From Pedobacter antarcticus (GTDB taxonomy: Bacteria > Bacteroidota > Bacteroidia > Sphingobacteriales > Sphingobacteriaceae): a stretch of DNA of 64,000 bases. The position numbers and the translations under genes were made by a program. This document shows, piece by piece, positions 18,244-27,729 of the stretch. Location: contig NZ_FONS01000006.1 of assembly GCF_900112985.1 (NCBI RefSeq), positions 124,001 to 188,000 of the forward strand, in the 5' to 3' direction. The number at the start of each line of letters is the position of its first letter. The stretch's first letter is position 1. A model generated the notes under the pieces. It worked only from the letters and a program-made list of their open reading frames with translations. It was not told where the DNA came from and made no database searches.

Positions 18244-19590
18244 CTAGTTCATCTCTGCGAATTTTGTATAAGCTATTTCTTCCGGTTTTAAAGTAGCTAC
18301 CGATTGAATGTAGTCAAAAACTTTGAGCGCTTTAACTTCTTCAAAAATACGGTTACCATTGTCTTTTTCCTGCAGGAAGGTAGTTGTGTATTGTGCTAAC
18401 TGATCTTCTGGCATTGGAGCCGGACTGTACATTCTGAACTGCGCTTCCAAACGTTGCTTTGCCGTCTTGAACACATCTTCATATTTAATCTCAATGCTGT
18501 TATCTTTAATGATTTTGTTTTCAATTAAAGTCCATTTCAGGTTTTTTGCAAAATCTGCATAACCTTCTTCCAATTCAGCATCAGATAGTTTTTCATTGGT
18601 TGCTTTTAACCATTTACGTAAGAATGTATCCGGAAGATCCATTGTTACTTTTTCAGTTAATTGCGTGTACATATCATTCTGAAGTTTACGATCAGCATCC
18701 TGTTTAAACATGCTTTCAATTTCTTCAGTGATTTTAGCTGTAAAACCAGCTTCGTCAGTAACAACACCTTCACCAAATATTTTGTCAAAGAACTCCTGGT
18801 TCAAATCTGCTTCTTCCAGTCTGTTTACGTTTTTAACAGTTACCTGGAATTTGCCTGTTAAAGCAGTTGCCTGCTCTTCCTCGATGCCTAACAATTTAGC
18901 GATTACAGCAGCATCTGAACCAAATGCTTTCTGAATATCAATTGTTAATACGTCATCTTTCTTTACGCCTGTTAAAGATTTAAGAATTGCTTTATCTTTA
19001 ACTGAATCCAGACGGATCGAACCAGTATGCTTTACACCTTCTTCAAAAACTGAACCATCGGCATTTAACTGTGCTAATTCGGCATAAAGTACGTCATCAC
19101 CTGCCGAAACTTCAGGATTTGTCATTTTGCCATAGCTGCGACGGATATTTTTAATGCGGGATGCCAGTGTTTCTTCGTCAGCTTTAACTATATACTGGGT
19201 GAATTTATCTTTAGCTGAAATCTCAAATTTAACTTCAGGAGCAAGTCCTAATTCATAATCAAATTCAAATTCGTCTGTACCGTCCCATTTGAAGTCTTTA
19301 GTATCGTCCATTACTGGTAATGGCTGACCCAGAACTTCAACTTTATTGTCGGTCAGGTATTTATTCAGGTTTTCGCTAAGCAGACCATTGATTGTTTCAA
19401 TCAGAATGCTTTTACCATACATTTTCTTGATATGTGCTGGTGGCACCATTCCTTTACGGAAACCAGGAAGATTAGATTTTTTAGCTTGTTCTTTTATAGT
19501 TTTGTCGACCTTTTCAGTGTAATCTTCAGGCGAAATTTTAATTTTTACAACTGCGTTTAAGTCGTCAATTTTTTCCTGTGTAATATTCAT
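18244..19590 (-). CDS. tig: Trigger factor chaperone
   Basis: Ribosome-bound folding helper. The N-terminal ribosome-binding domain carries the signature GFRKGMVPPAHIKKMYG (residues 43-59), a close match to the GFRxGKxP motif. The middle region is the FKBP-like domain and the C-terminal arms are helical. At 448 residues it is normal. Its 250-base upstream region holds a possible small RNA. Confidence 0.95.
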   Translation of the reverse strand: MNITQEKIDDLNAVVKIKISPEDYTEKVDKTIKEQAKKSNLPGFRKGMVPPAHIKKMYGKSILIETINGLLSENLNKYLTDNKVEVLGQPLPVMDDTKDFKWDGTDEFEFDYELGLAPEVKFEISAKDKFTQYIVKADEETLASRIKNIRRSYGKMTNPEVSAGDDVLYAELAQLNADGSVFEEGVKHTGSIRLDSVKDKAILKSLTGVKKDDVLTIDIQKAFGSDAAVIAKLLGIEEEQATALTGKFQVTVKNVNRLEEADLNQEFFDKIFGEGVVTDEAGFTAKITEEIESMFKQDADRKLQNDMYTQLTEKVTMDLPDTFLRKWLKATNEKLSDAELEEGYADFAKNLKWTLIENKIIKDNSIEIKYEDVFKTAKQRLEAQFRMYSPAPMPEDQLAQYTTTFLQEKDNGNRIFEEVKALKVFDYIQSVATLKPEEIAYTKFAEMN

Positions 19591-19621
19591 CTTTCTGAAT
19601 CAATGTTTTAAAATGTCTTTA

Positions 19622-19703
19622 TAAAAAAACCCCTCCATATTCCGGAAGATCTTTTTATCCGGTGGAAAGGTTCATCCTTTGCCTCCCGTTCCTCAATAGA
19701 GGT
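19622..19703 (-). ncRNA. Candidate small structured RNA or tig leader element
   Basis: On the minus strand a perfect -7 box (TACTTTTG, 19705-19712) is followed by a stretch that folds on itself. The outer arms CCTCTATT (19694-19701) and AATA-TG-GAGG pair with a two-base bulge. Inside are hairpins AAAGG-ATGAA-CCTTT (19665-19679) and CCGGA...TCCGG (19641-19661). A seven-T run ends it at 19622-19628. This gives an RNA of about 80 bases that ends 30 bases before tig. It could be a free sRNA or an attenuating leader. No match to SRP, 6S or a known riboswitch was recognised. Confidence 0.4.
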
Positions 19704-19762
19704 GCCAAAAGTATTAATTTTCTTGAAATAGACCTAGTTAAATATCAAATTAGGGCTCATCA

Positions 19763-19801
19763 GGCGGCCGGACTGACAATATTTCAGTCTGCCGCCTTTT
19801 T
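19763..19801 (+). terminator. Plus-strand-oriented hairpin terminator
   Basis: GGCGGCCGGACTG and CAGTCTGCCGCC form a strong stem around a nine-base loop, followed by TTTTT on the plus strand. Both neighbours, the RND pump gene and tig, lie on the minus strand. The element therefore faces against them, although the bare hairpin could also slow minus-strand transcription from the pump operon. Confidence 0.6.
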
Positions 19802-19847
19802 ACAGCCATTTTAATCATTTTAGCCGGGCAAAATTTCAGTCTTAAAC

Positions 19848-22800
19848 TCAGGCACCTGCAGCAGCAATTTTTGATACCTTTTTACGGTATACCCAATAGA
19901 ATACGATTGGAAATATAAACAGATTAAATACCGTATCGGTAATTAATCCACCGATAACCACTGTAGCTAAAGGTTTCGAAGTTTCGGAGCCAATTCCCGT
20001 AGACATCGCTGCAGGTAATAAACCTATCGCGGCCATCATAGCAGTCATGATCACCGGCCTGACCCGGCTTTCTACGCCAATCCTCAGGGCATCAACCAGT
20101 GTCCATTCCGGATGCGTCGTTCGCATCTCGCTGATATTAGATTTGAATTTAGTAATCAATATCACACCATTCTGCACACAGATACCGAACAGGGCAATAA
20201 AGCCGATACCAGAAGAGATACTAAAATTAATTCCGGTAAGCAGCAGGGCAAAAATACCGCCTATAATAGCAAATGGCACGTTATTCAAGACTAACAAAGA
20301 GTCTTTAAGTGTTCCGAACAGCACAAAGAGAATAAAAAAGATAATCAGAATACTAACCGGCACAACTTCCGTCAACCGCTTAATTGCCCTTTCCTGATTT
20401 TCGAAATCTCCTGCCCATTGGATAGAATAGCCTTTCGGTAATTTCAAGCTCGCATTTACTTTTTGTTGTGCCTCTTTAATCGTACTGCCCATATCGCGTC
20501 CGCGAACAGAGAATTTGATTGCGCCGTATCTTTTATGCTGATCGCGGTAGATCAGACTTGGACCGATAATTTTACGAATACCGGCAATCTCCCTGATCGG
20601 AACTTTATTTCCTGAAAGCGTCGGTACGCGCAGATCGCCGATTGCATCGGCATTATTCCTGAAATTTTCGGGGTACCTGATTCTCAGTTCAAATTTCCGT
20701 TCGCCTTCATAAATTTCTGTAGCAGCCTTACCACCAATTGCCGTTTCAATAATTGCATTGGCATCTGCGGCAGTTACGCCATAAAAAGCCATTTTCTCTT
20801 GATCCAGGTTAATCTGCAGTTCAGGTTGACCGAGGTTCCGTAAGATCCCCAGATCTTCAATTCCCTCAATATCTTTCATCACGGCAAAGATTTTCTCTTC
20901 CTGCTGCTCGATGAATTTAAAGTCATCCCCGAAAAGTTTAAGGACAATTGAACCTTTGACACCGGATACCGCTTCTTCGACATTGTCCGAAATAGGCTGT
21001 GAAAAATTCAGATCTATACCCGGAAAATAACTCAGCTTTTCCTGCATTCTGCTAATCAGTTCTGCTTTACTTTGCTTACGCTTCCATTCTTTCTGAGGCA
21101 GCAGATCTACATGAAACTCAATATTATAAAAACCCGTGGCATCCGTACCATCATCCGGCCGGCCGGTCTGGGAAATTACCTGTTTCACTTCTTCGAAATT
21201 AAGGAAGACCTTACGCATGTCGTTGGCCAGTTTAACCGACCCTTCCAATGACGTACTCAAAGGCCCCGTAGCCCGTACATAGATAGACCCCTCGTTCAAT
21301 TGCGGAAGAAATTCAGTCCCCAGAAATTTAAAGCTGAACAGGCCGCCGATTAAAATAATAATGGTGATCGTAAACGCAATTCTGCGCTGTTTAAAGCAGA
21401 TATTAAAGATTCTTACACAGTTTCTGGTTAACCAGATAACAAAGAAATTATGCTTTTCCCGGACATTCTTTTTCAGTAAAACGCTGGCTAGAACAGGCAC
21501 CAGGGTGAAAGTCAGAATCAATGCACCCAACAAAGCAAAACCTAAAGTCCAGGCTAAAGGCGAGAACATCTTTCCTTCTACCTTTTCGAAGCTAAAGATT
21601 GGAAGCAAACCCGCAATAATAATCAGTTTGGCAAAAAAGATTCCCTTCCCATTTACCAGACATGCCTGTTTGATCATACCTAGCTTGCTCATCTTGTTAA
21701 AGCGGTCCATTCCAACCTTTTTGGCCTTCTGATCAAGCACGACAAAAATTCCTTCCATCATAACTACTGCCCCATCGATGATAATACCGAAGTCAATCGC
21801 CCCCATCGAAAGTAGATTGGCGGACATTCCTTTCATCTTCAGACAAATAAATGCAAATAGCAAAGCCAGCGGAATAACCACAGCAACGATAACTGTAGTA
21901 CGCCAGTCTGCCATGAAAAGGAAAACTATCACCGTTACAAATACGATCCCTTCCGCCATATTGTTCATGACCGTATGGGTTGCGAAATCTATGAGTGTTT
22001 CCCGGTCGTAGAACGCGTCTATTTTAACATCATCAGGCAGTATCGTACTATTCAGTTCGTGAATCTTTATTTTAAGATTTTCTATCACCTCACTGGTGTT
22101 CTCACCTTTACGCATGACCACAATACCTTCCACCACATCGGGATCCAGATCACGGCCCACCTGACCCAGTGCAGGCAGATGTGATTCGGTAACTTCTGCG
22201 ATATCTTTAACGAAAATGGGAGTTCCTTTAATGTTATCTACGATAATGTTTTTGATCTCCGGAATATCATTCAGCAAACCAATTCCGCGCACAACGTATG
22301 CCTGGCCACCTTGTTCAATGACATCGCCGCCAACATTGATATTACTTTTAGAAACTGCCTCATAAACCTCCAGCGGCGTAACACCATACTGCACAGCTTT
22401 TTGCGGATCTATCGTAATCTGGTAAGCCTTAGTCTGACCACCGAAACTATTCACATCTGCTACACCTGGCACCGATCTGATCTCCCTTTCCACTACCCAC
22501 TCTTCGAGGGTTTTTAATTCCCGGACAGATTTGGTATTACTGGTAAGCGTATACCGGAATATTTCTCCTGTAGGTCCGTAAGGCGGCTGAATCTCCGGCT
22601 TCACACCGTCAGGGAGCTCAGCATCCCCGACGTGGTTATTTATCTGCATTCTTGCGAAAGCATTATCGACCTCGTCATCAAAGGAAACTTTAACAACAGA
22701 GAGTCCGAATAAGGAAGAAGAACGGATAGAGGTTTTCTTTTCCGTAGGATTCATTGCGATTTCCAGCGGACGGGTAACGAACTTCTCTACTTCTTCTGCA

Positions 22801-22979
22801 CTTCTGCCAGGCCATTGCGTAATCATGGTTACCGAAGTATTCGTTACATCGGGGAAAGCATCTATACTTATTTTTCTGAAACTGATATACCCGGCCAGCA
22901 ACAGTAAGAATGTCATGAAGAATATAAAAAACTTGTTCCTCAATGAAAAATCAAGGACATTTTTAATGACTTTATTCAT
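19848..22979 (-). CDS. Heavy-metal efflux RND pump (CusA/CzcA family)
   Basis: A 1043-residue inner-membrane transporter of the RND family that drives metal ions out with the proton gradient. It has about 12 membrane helices in two blocks separated by large periplasmic loops. The heavy-metal-class motif IDFGIIIDGAVVMME lies in TM4 at about residues 396-409 and contains the Asp and Glu used for proton transfer in CzcA. Metal specificity (Cu/Ag versus Zn/Co/Cd) cannot be settled by eye. It is the last gene of the operon channel-adaptor-pump, 33 bases after the adaptor. Confidence 0.93.
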   Translation of the reverse strand: MNKVIKNVLDFSLRNKFFIFFMTFLLLLAGYISFRKISIDAFPDVTNTSVTMITQWPGRSAEEVEKFVTRPLEIAMNPTEKKTSIRSSSLFGLSVVKVSFDDEVDNAFARMQINNHVGDAELPDGVKPEIQPPYGPTGEIFRYTLTSNTKSVRELKTLEEWVVEREIRSVPGVADVNSFGGQTKAYQITIDPQKAVQYGVTPLEVYEAVSKSNINVGGDVIEQGGQAYVVRGIGLLNDIPEIKNIIVDNIKGTPIFVKDIAEVTESHLPALGQVGRDLDPDVVEGIVVMRKGENTSEVIENLKIKIHELNSTILPDDVKIDAFYDRETLIDFATHTVMNNMAEGIVFVTVIVFLFMADWRTTVIVAVVIPLALLFAFICLKMKGMSANLLSMGAIDFGIIIDGAVVMMEGIFVVLDQKAKKVGMDRFNKMSKLGMIKQACLVNGKGIFFAKLIIIAGLLPIFSFEKVEGKMFSPLAWTLGFALLGALILTFTLVPVLASVLLKKNVREKHNFFVIWLTRNCVRIFNICFKQRRIAFTITIIILIGGLFSFKFLGTEFLPQLNEGSIYVRATGPLSTSLEGSVKLANDMRKVFLNFEEVKQVISQTGRPDDGTDATGFYNIEFHVDLLPQKEWKRKQSKAELISRMQEKLSYFPGIDLNFSQPISDNVEEAVSGVKGSIVLKLFGDDFKFIEQQEEKIFAVMKDIEGIEDLGILRNLGQPELQINLDQEKMAFYGVTAADANAIIETAIGGKAATEIYEGERKFELRIRYPENFRNNADAIGDLRVPTLSGNKVPIREIAGIRKIIGPSLIYRDQHKRYGAIKFSVRGRDMGSTIKEAQQKVNASLKLPKGYSIQWAGDFENQERAIKRLTEVVPVSILIIFFILFVLFGTLKDSLLVLNNVPFAIIGGIFALLLTGINFSISSGIGFIALFGICVQNGVILITKFKSNISEMRTTHPEWTLVDALRIGVESRVRPVIMTAMMAAIGLLPAAMSTGIGSETSKPLATVVIGGLITDTVFNLFIFPIVFYWVYRKKVSKIAAAGA

Positions 22980-23012
22980 TTGAATAAATTAATGGGAGTA
23001 AATACGATTGAA

Positions 23013-24113
23013 TTATTTTTTCAGGGATTCATACAGAAATAGCTGACGGGAACTGATCACAACATCTCCGGCTCTCAGGCCCTCACTGACGTAGGCGGTA
23101 TCTTCTACCCTTTTTGCAATCTTAACCGGCTGAATATGAACTTTAGACACCCCATCTTTGACCAGAACGAATGAACCATCATGATCAAAAATAATGGAGG
23201 CAGCCGGTACCGAAGGCATAGTATCCCCTGACAGATCTGCTACAGAAACTTTGGCAAACATCTGCGGTTTGAGCAGATCTCCCGGATTGTCAATTTTAAC
23301 CCTGGCACGCATCACCTTATTTTCCGGATCTATCAGGCTGTAGACTTTATCGATCTTCCCTTTAAAGACCTTATCCGGATAAGACAAAGTCGTAATTTTA
23401 ACCTCACTCCCGTTTTTAACTTTCGAGATATCGGATTCATAAATATTAATGAGTATATACACCGTTGAGAGGTCTGCCACTGTAAAAAGATGTTCGGCGT
23501 TATCCTCTCTGATCTGCATATGATCAGTCAGATTTTTTTCGATAATATACCCGCTGATCGGTGAAGTAATCTCATAACCCCGGCTGCCGGTTCTGTTAAT
23601 TGCCATTACGGCACCGGCACGTTTGTACTCAGCTGCTGCTTTCTCCTGGTCGGACTGCGCCTGCTCCAGATCTTTCTCAGAAGCCAAACCACTTTGATAC
23701 AAGTCTTTCGCAGACTGTAAGGCCCGTTTAGCACTTCTCAGATCTGCCTCCGCAGAGACCATATCTTTGGTATATCCCGCAACTTCAGTACTCCGGATCA
23801 CTGCAAGCGTCTGTCCCTTTTTAACCAGATCTCCAAGCTGAACATTTACATCCTGAGAAATACCACTAACCAGGGGAAATATCCTGGCCATTTTGTTTTC
23901 ATCTGGTGCAACCATACCGGTAAGCGATAACCTTGATACTGCATTACCTGCCAATACCGTATCGACCTTAAGTTCCTGCAATAATTTTTCACTGACCTGA
24001 AACTGCGGGTCTTTTACAGCATCGGTCTTTTCTTTTTGGGTACAGGCCTGCAGACAAAATACAGCAACAGCTAAAGTAAACCCTGCAACCGGGAGTTTTA
24101 ATTTATGATACAT
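23013..24113 (-). CDS. RND efflux periplasmic adaptor (CusB/CzcB family), lipoprotein
   Basis: Links the RND pump to the outer-membrane channel. The signal peptide ends in the lipobox LQAC (Cys24 in CLQACTQKE), so the protein should be lipid-anchored. Barrel-sandwich halves flank a coiled-coil hairpin (about residues 130-170, rich in Ala, Lys and Glu), then beta-barrel segments such as VKKGQTLAVIRSTEVAG and GDLLKPQMFAKVSV. At 366 residues it has the usual size. It begins 11 bases after the TolC-type gene ends. Confidence 0.92.
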   Translation of the reverse strand: MYHKLKLPVAGFTLAVAVFCLQACTQKEKTDAVKDPQFQVSEKLLQELKVDTVLAGNAVSRLSLTGMVAPDENKMARIFPLVSGISQDVNVQLGDLVKKGQTLAVIRSTEVAGYTKDMVSAEADLRSAKRALQSAKDLYQSGLASEKDLEQAQSDQEKAAAEYKRAGAVMAINRTGSRGYEITSPISGYIIEKNLTDHMQIREDNAEHLFTVADLSTVYILINIYESDISKVKNGSEVKITTLSYPDKVFKGKIDKVYSLIDPENKVMRARVKIDNPGDLLKPQMFAKVSVADLSGDTMPSVPAASIIFDHDGSFVLVKDGVSKVHIQPVKIAKRVEDTAYVSEGLRAGDVVISSRQLFLYESLKK

Positions 24114-24124
24114 ATCAGGAAATA

Positions 24125-25423
24125 TTATTTGTTGAAAAATTGGGTACCTGTCACAAAATTTAATTGCTCCAGTGAGTTCATACGATTCATTTGCAGCTCA
24201 TTATACTGCACGACATTCGTTTTATAAGAATCATAGAAATCTAGAAATTCAAGCAGACTGAGATTTCTTTTCTGATAATTTTTAGTAACCTCCTCAATGA
24301 GATGATTAAAATCGTTCTTAAAACCAGGATCAAAACTTTCTTCGAGTTTCTCCAGTCTGAAAGCAGCTTGAAATGACTGATCAATTTCACTTTCCATCTC
24401 GTCCTGCTGCCTTTCCAGATTATTTTTGCTGCTTTGAATGGCAATCTTGGCTTGTTTAATAGCTCCTTGATTTCTGTTAAAAAGCGGCAACGGAATATTG
24501 ATCCCTAATCCTGTATAATCCCGAACTGTACTTCCGTATTTATCGTAAGTCAGTGAAACTGTAATATCCGGTACCGCCATTGCCTGCTGCAGCCGCAGAT
24601 TAAGGTCGCTGTAAGCGACATTACCTTTGGCAAGTTTCAAATCGTAACGATTGTTATAAGCAGAATCCAGCAACAATTTATAAGGCACCTGAGCAAGTTT
24701 CTCTTTAACAGGCTGCAAGACTCCAACCATTGGCAAAATCCTTATTTTAGGATCCACCCTGATCAACAATTTGAACTCATACTGTGCTGCATCGATATCT
24801 TCCTGCAATTCGTTCTTTTCAGTTTGAAGCGCATAGAGCTGTGACTGAATCCGCAATAGCTCGTGCTGCGCGATATTACCGGCCGCGTATTGTTTTTTAA
24901 AAGCAGCAAGCGTGGTAGATAAAGAACTGATTTCCTGATCGTATACGTCCAAAGAAGCCTGTTGAAAGTAAATTTTATTGAAATTGGTTCGGAGCGTATA
25001 CTTCAGCGTTCTCAGCAGATCGAAAAACTCATACCCTGCCTGTCTGGCCCCTATTTTAGCCAGCTGAATATTTTTATTTCTTTTACCTGCCGTCTGGAAG
25101 AGCTGAGAGATCAGGCCGGTATACTGCCCGCCGTCATAACTCATGTCAAAAAATTTACGGGTATCAGGATTGTAAAGAATATTCTCAAAGCCTATTTCCG
25201 GATTGTTAAATAAACTTGCAGTGATAATTTCTGCCATTTCATGATCAATCTGATACTGAGCAGCGAGCAGGGAAAGATTGTTTTTTAAAAACCGGCCTTC
25301 GGCCTCTTTAATGGTGATTCTTAAGGTATCTCCTGCAATATTTTGTGCAAATGCTTTGTTCTCCTTTCCCAGACCTGCTGTAAAAATGAGCAGCAAAAGG
25401 ACATGGACAATTTTTAGACTCAT
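24125..25423 (-). CDS. TolC-family outer membrane efflux channel (CusC/CzcC-like)
   Basis: A 432-residue outer-membrane factor with a signal peptide (cleavage probably after AFA at residue 26). The mature part has the two-fold repeat of long amphipathic helices of the family (for example LTYDKYGSTVRDYTGLGIN followed by PLPLFNRNQGAIKQAKI, a typical TolC/CzcC pattern). It is the first gene of the channel-adaptor-pump operon, placed after a regulatory gap of 99 bases from the sensor gene. Confidence 0.92.
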   Translation of the reverse strand: MSLKIVHVLLLLIFTAGLGKENKAFAQNIAGDTLRITIKEAEGRFLKNNLSLLAAQYQIDHEMAEIITASLFNNPEIGFENILYNPDTRKFFDMSYDGGQYTGLISQLFQTAGKRNKNIQLAKIGARQAGYEFFDLLRTLKYTLRTNFNKIYFQQASLDVYDQEISSLSTTLAAFKKQYAAGNIAQHELLRIQSQLYALQTEKNELQEDIDAAQYEFKLLIRVDPKIRILPMVGVLQPVKEKLAQVPYKLLLDSAYNNRYDLKLAKGNVAYSDLNLRLQQAMAVPDITVSLTYDKYGSTVRDYTGLGINIPLPLFNRNQGAIKQAKIAIQSSKNNLERQQDEMESEIDQSFQAAFRLEKLEESFDPGFKNDFNHLIEEVTKNYQKRNLSLLEFLDFYDSYKTNVVQYNELQMNRMNSLEQLNFVTGTQFFNK

Positions 25424-25443
25424 AGCTTTAATTATTTTAAAAG

Positions 25444-25451
25444 CAAAGCTA
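25444..25451 (-). promoter_or_regulatory. -7 promoter box for the metal-efflux operon
   Basis: Minus-strand TAGCTTTG matches TAnnTTTG exactly, 21 bases before the channel gene start. The expected -33 TTTG is absent (GGGG at that position), which fits a promoter that needs an activator. Confidence 0.5.
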
Positions 25452-25494
25452 TAGGTGGACTATTAAAACCCCCTTAATACACTATTGGTATTGC

Positions 25495-25512
25495 ATTAGA
25501 AGATGATTAGAA
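25495..25512. promoter_or_regulatory. Tandem ATTAGAA boxes, likely response-regulator site
   Basis: ATTAGAA-GATG-ATTAGAA: two identical seven-base boxes 11 bases apart, 44 bases upstream of the -7 box of the efflux operon. OmpR-family regulators typically bind direct repeats with 10-11 base spacing, and such a regulator is encoded in this cluster. The same box occurs inverted in front of the regulator gene. Confidence 0.5.
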
Positions 25513-25522
25513 AGTCTTAATG

Positions 25523-26878
25523 TCAGGCCGTAGGAAAAAACACGACGATTGTAGTACCCTGTTCTAAAACTGAATTTATGGAGATAGTTCCATTATGTAA
25601 CTTTACGATATTATCTGTCAGTGACAGTCCTATACCGTAGCCCTGAAAATTCATCGCATTGGAAGCACGGAAAAATGGTTGAAAGATTTTAATCAGATCG
25701 TCTTTCGCGATGCCTATCCCCTGATCCCGGATGGTAATTTGAATTCCCTTATCTATATAGCGCACTTCACAGTCTACAGTTTTCCCTTCTGAAAACTTAA
25801 CTGCATTTTTCAGAATATTACTAATCGCAATGAACAGTAGCCGCCGGTTTCCGGAAATGACACTTTTGGTAATATCTTCCGGCAGATGATAACCCATCCT
25901 GACCTGATCTCCATTTGATTTGCCGGCGAGCTCATCTGCAATTTCCCACATCAGCTCATCTACCTTCACGTTTTGAAAATCGCGGTTGTCAAGATTAGTT
26001 TGCATCAGCTCCATCAGACTGTTAATAATCAGATTGAGCCTTTCTACACTGGATACGATTTCTTTCAGTGCAGATTTATAAGTCTCCGGATCTCTTTCTT
26101 TCATTAAGGTGATTTCTGCCTCACCCAAAATAGAAGTAATAGGTGTCCGCAATTCATGGGAGGCGTTAGCTACAAATGATTTCTGACTATCGAAAGACTG
26201 TTCCAGATGTTCCAGCATCTGATTTATAGTGAGTGAAAGCATATCTATTTCATCTGTTTTTGCCGTATTAATAGATAGACGCCGGTGAAGATTCGAAGAG
26301 CGGATCCGTTTAAGATTAGCCGTAATTTTAACAATCGGCCGCAAAGAAATATTTGCAAATATCCGCCCGATAAAAAAAGTAATAAAAAGTGAAGCGACAT
26401 AAAAGGCAGACATAATGATCCGCAACTGATCCATATCCTCAAATCCACGTTCATCAATCGCTGAGACTACAACAACAAAGTTTCCGGAGTTATCCTCATA
26501 ATATAATCCGGAGACCTGCCTGTCCCCGGATTTATAATGCAAATTCTTCTTTTTCAGAATCTCCTGAAGAAAGCTCCTTTTCCAATGAATGGAATCTTCG
26601 GGCATAAATTTAAACTGCAGCTGATCATTATAAATGCTGATAGACTCCTGAGAAAGTGATTGCGGAAACTTTTCAGAAACTTTCCTGAACAGCTTAATTG
26701 GCAGATTATCTTCTGCAAAATAGAATTGACCAGCTATCATTGCCCGCTCATCCAGCTTATTAAAAAAGGACTTAGACCGGTTATGCTCTACGATCACGTA
26801 AATACCACTCAGTACAATGAAGAGTAAAAAAGCGAACATAAAAGTAAACTGCAGGGACAATGCATTTTTAAACTTCAT
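25523..26878 (-). CDS. Sensor histidine kinase (CusS-like)
   Basis: A 451-residue membrane kinase. TM1 is at about residues 12-30 and TM2 at about 160-178, around a periplasmic sensor of roughly 130 residues. The HAMP domain follows, then the dimerisation box FVANASHELRTPITSILGE with the phospho-His, an N-box and the G-boxes DQGIGIAKDDL and GYGIGLSLTDNIV. It lies nine bases after the response regulator gene. Metal sensing is inferred from the adjoining efflux genes. Confidence 0.93.
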   Translation of the reverse strand: MKFKNALSLQFTFMFAFLLFIVLSGIYVIVEHNRSKSFFNKLDERAMIAGQFYFAEDNLPIKLFRKVSEKFPQSLSQESISIYNDQLQFKFMPEDSIHWKRSFLQEILKKKNLHYKSGDRQVSGLYYEDNSGNFVVVVSAIDERGFEDMDQLRIIMSAFYVASLFITFFIGRIFANISLRPIVKITANLKRIRSSNLHRRLSINTAKTDEIDMLSLTINQMLEHLEQSFDSQKSFVANASHELRTPITSILGEAEITLMKERDPETYKSALKEIVSSVERLNLIINSLMELMQTNLDNRDFQNVKVDELMWEIADELAGKSNGDQVRMGYHLPEDITKSVISGNRRLLFIAISNILKNAVKFSEGKTVDCEVRYIDKGIQITIRDQGIGIAKDDLIKIFQPFFRASNAMNFQGYGIGLSLTDNIVKLHNGTISINSVLEQGTTIVVFFPTA

Positions 26879-26887
26879 GCCTGGGAT

Positions 26888-27562
26888 TTAAGATTCTTTA
26901 ATTACATAACCCATCCCAATTACAGTATGGATTAACGGTGCAGAAAAGCCTTTGTCGATTTTAGCGCGCAGATAATTGATATAAACATCGATCAGATTAG
27001 TTCCCCTGTTAAAAGAAATTCCCCATACTGCTTCTGCTATATATATTCTCGACAATACTCTGTTCTTATTAGCTAGCAATACTTCCAGTAAAATAAACTC
27101 TTTAGCCGATAACAGAATCAACTTACCATTTCTGGTTACTGTTTTCTTATAACAGTCCATCTCCAGATCTGCTATCTTATAAAGCGTACCAGGCAACACC
27201 ATGTCTTTTCGTCTGCTTAAGGCTTTAATTCTGGCAAGCAGTTCAGCAAAATGAAAAGGTTTAGTGAGATAATCATCTGCCCCGTTTTCAAGTCCCTGCA
27301 CCTTATCATTTACCGTATCAAGCGCTGAAAGCATTAAGACAGGCACTTCTTTTTTAACCTGCCTGATCATCTTGCATATTTCCATCCCATTGATATAAGG
27401 CAATACCACATCCAGAATAATCAGGTCATATTCGTGTTCAAGAGCCATTTTAGAGCCCATGTTTCCATCGTAAGCTACCGAAACATTATGTAACTGCTCT
27501 TCAAGTCCTTTTTTAATAAATCCTGAAACTTTAGGTTCGTCCTCAATCAATAAAATATTCAT
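26888..27562 (-). CDS. OmpR-family response regulator (CusR-like)
   Basis: A 224-residue regulator with a receiver domain at 1-120 (ILLIEDEPKV; phospho-Asp in LIILDVVLPYINGME; Lys in YLTKPF) and a winged-helix DNA-binding domain at about 130-222 (ELLLLSAKEFILLEVLLANKN-like segment, then VYINYLRAKID). Partner of the sensor kinase immediately downstream. It probably controls its own gene and the efflux operon through ATTAGAA boxes. Confidence 0.93.
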   Translation of the reverse strand: MNILLIEDEPKVSGFIKKGLEEQLHNVSVAYDGNMGSKMALEHEYDLIILDVVLPYINGMEICKMIRQVKKEVPVLMLSALDTVNDKVQGLENGADDYLTKPFHFAELLARIKALSRRKDMVLPGTLYKIADLEMDCYKKTVTRNGKLILLSAKEFILLEVLLANKNRVLSRIYIAEAVWGISFNRGTNLIDVYINYLRAKIDKGFSAPLIHTVIGMGYVIKES

Positions 27563-27576
27563 GCTTTATTTTTTCA

Positions 27577-27584
27577 CAAAGATA
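27577..27584 (-). promoter_or_regulatory. -7 promoter box for the regulator-sensor genes
   Basis: Minus-strand TATCTTTG matches the TAnnTTTG consensus exactly, 14 bases upstream of the regulator ATG. A very short or absent leader is implied. No good -33 TTTG is present. Confidence 0.45.
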
Positions 27585-27611
27585 AAAGGCTGAAAAGTTA
27601 AATCATTGCAC

Positions 27612-27627
27612 ATTAGAACATTCTAAT
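27612..27627. promoter_or_regulatory. Palindromic ATTAGAA/TTCTAAT operator
   Basis: ATTAGAA-CA-TTCTAAT, a perfect 7-2-7 palindrome about 50 bases upstream of the regulator ATG. It uses the same seven bases as the tandem boxes in front of the efflux operon, so both are probably read by the same regulator. Confidence 0.45.
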
Positions 27628-27729
27628 CTCATTATTGCGTTAATGAAACACTAAAATGAGTCGGATCATCCTGTTATCTGGTTTTGAAACCAACCGTTCC
27701 GCAACCTTATTTTCCTTTGTTGTTCTTCG

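Noticed and set aside
19622..19703. SRP (4.5S) RNA or 6S RNA
   Set aside because: The conserved SRP loop (AGGTCCGGAAGGGAGCAGC type) and the 6S open bubble are not present; only size and stem pattern are similar.
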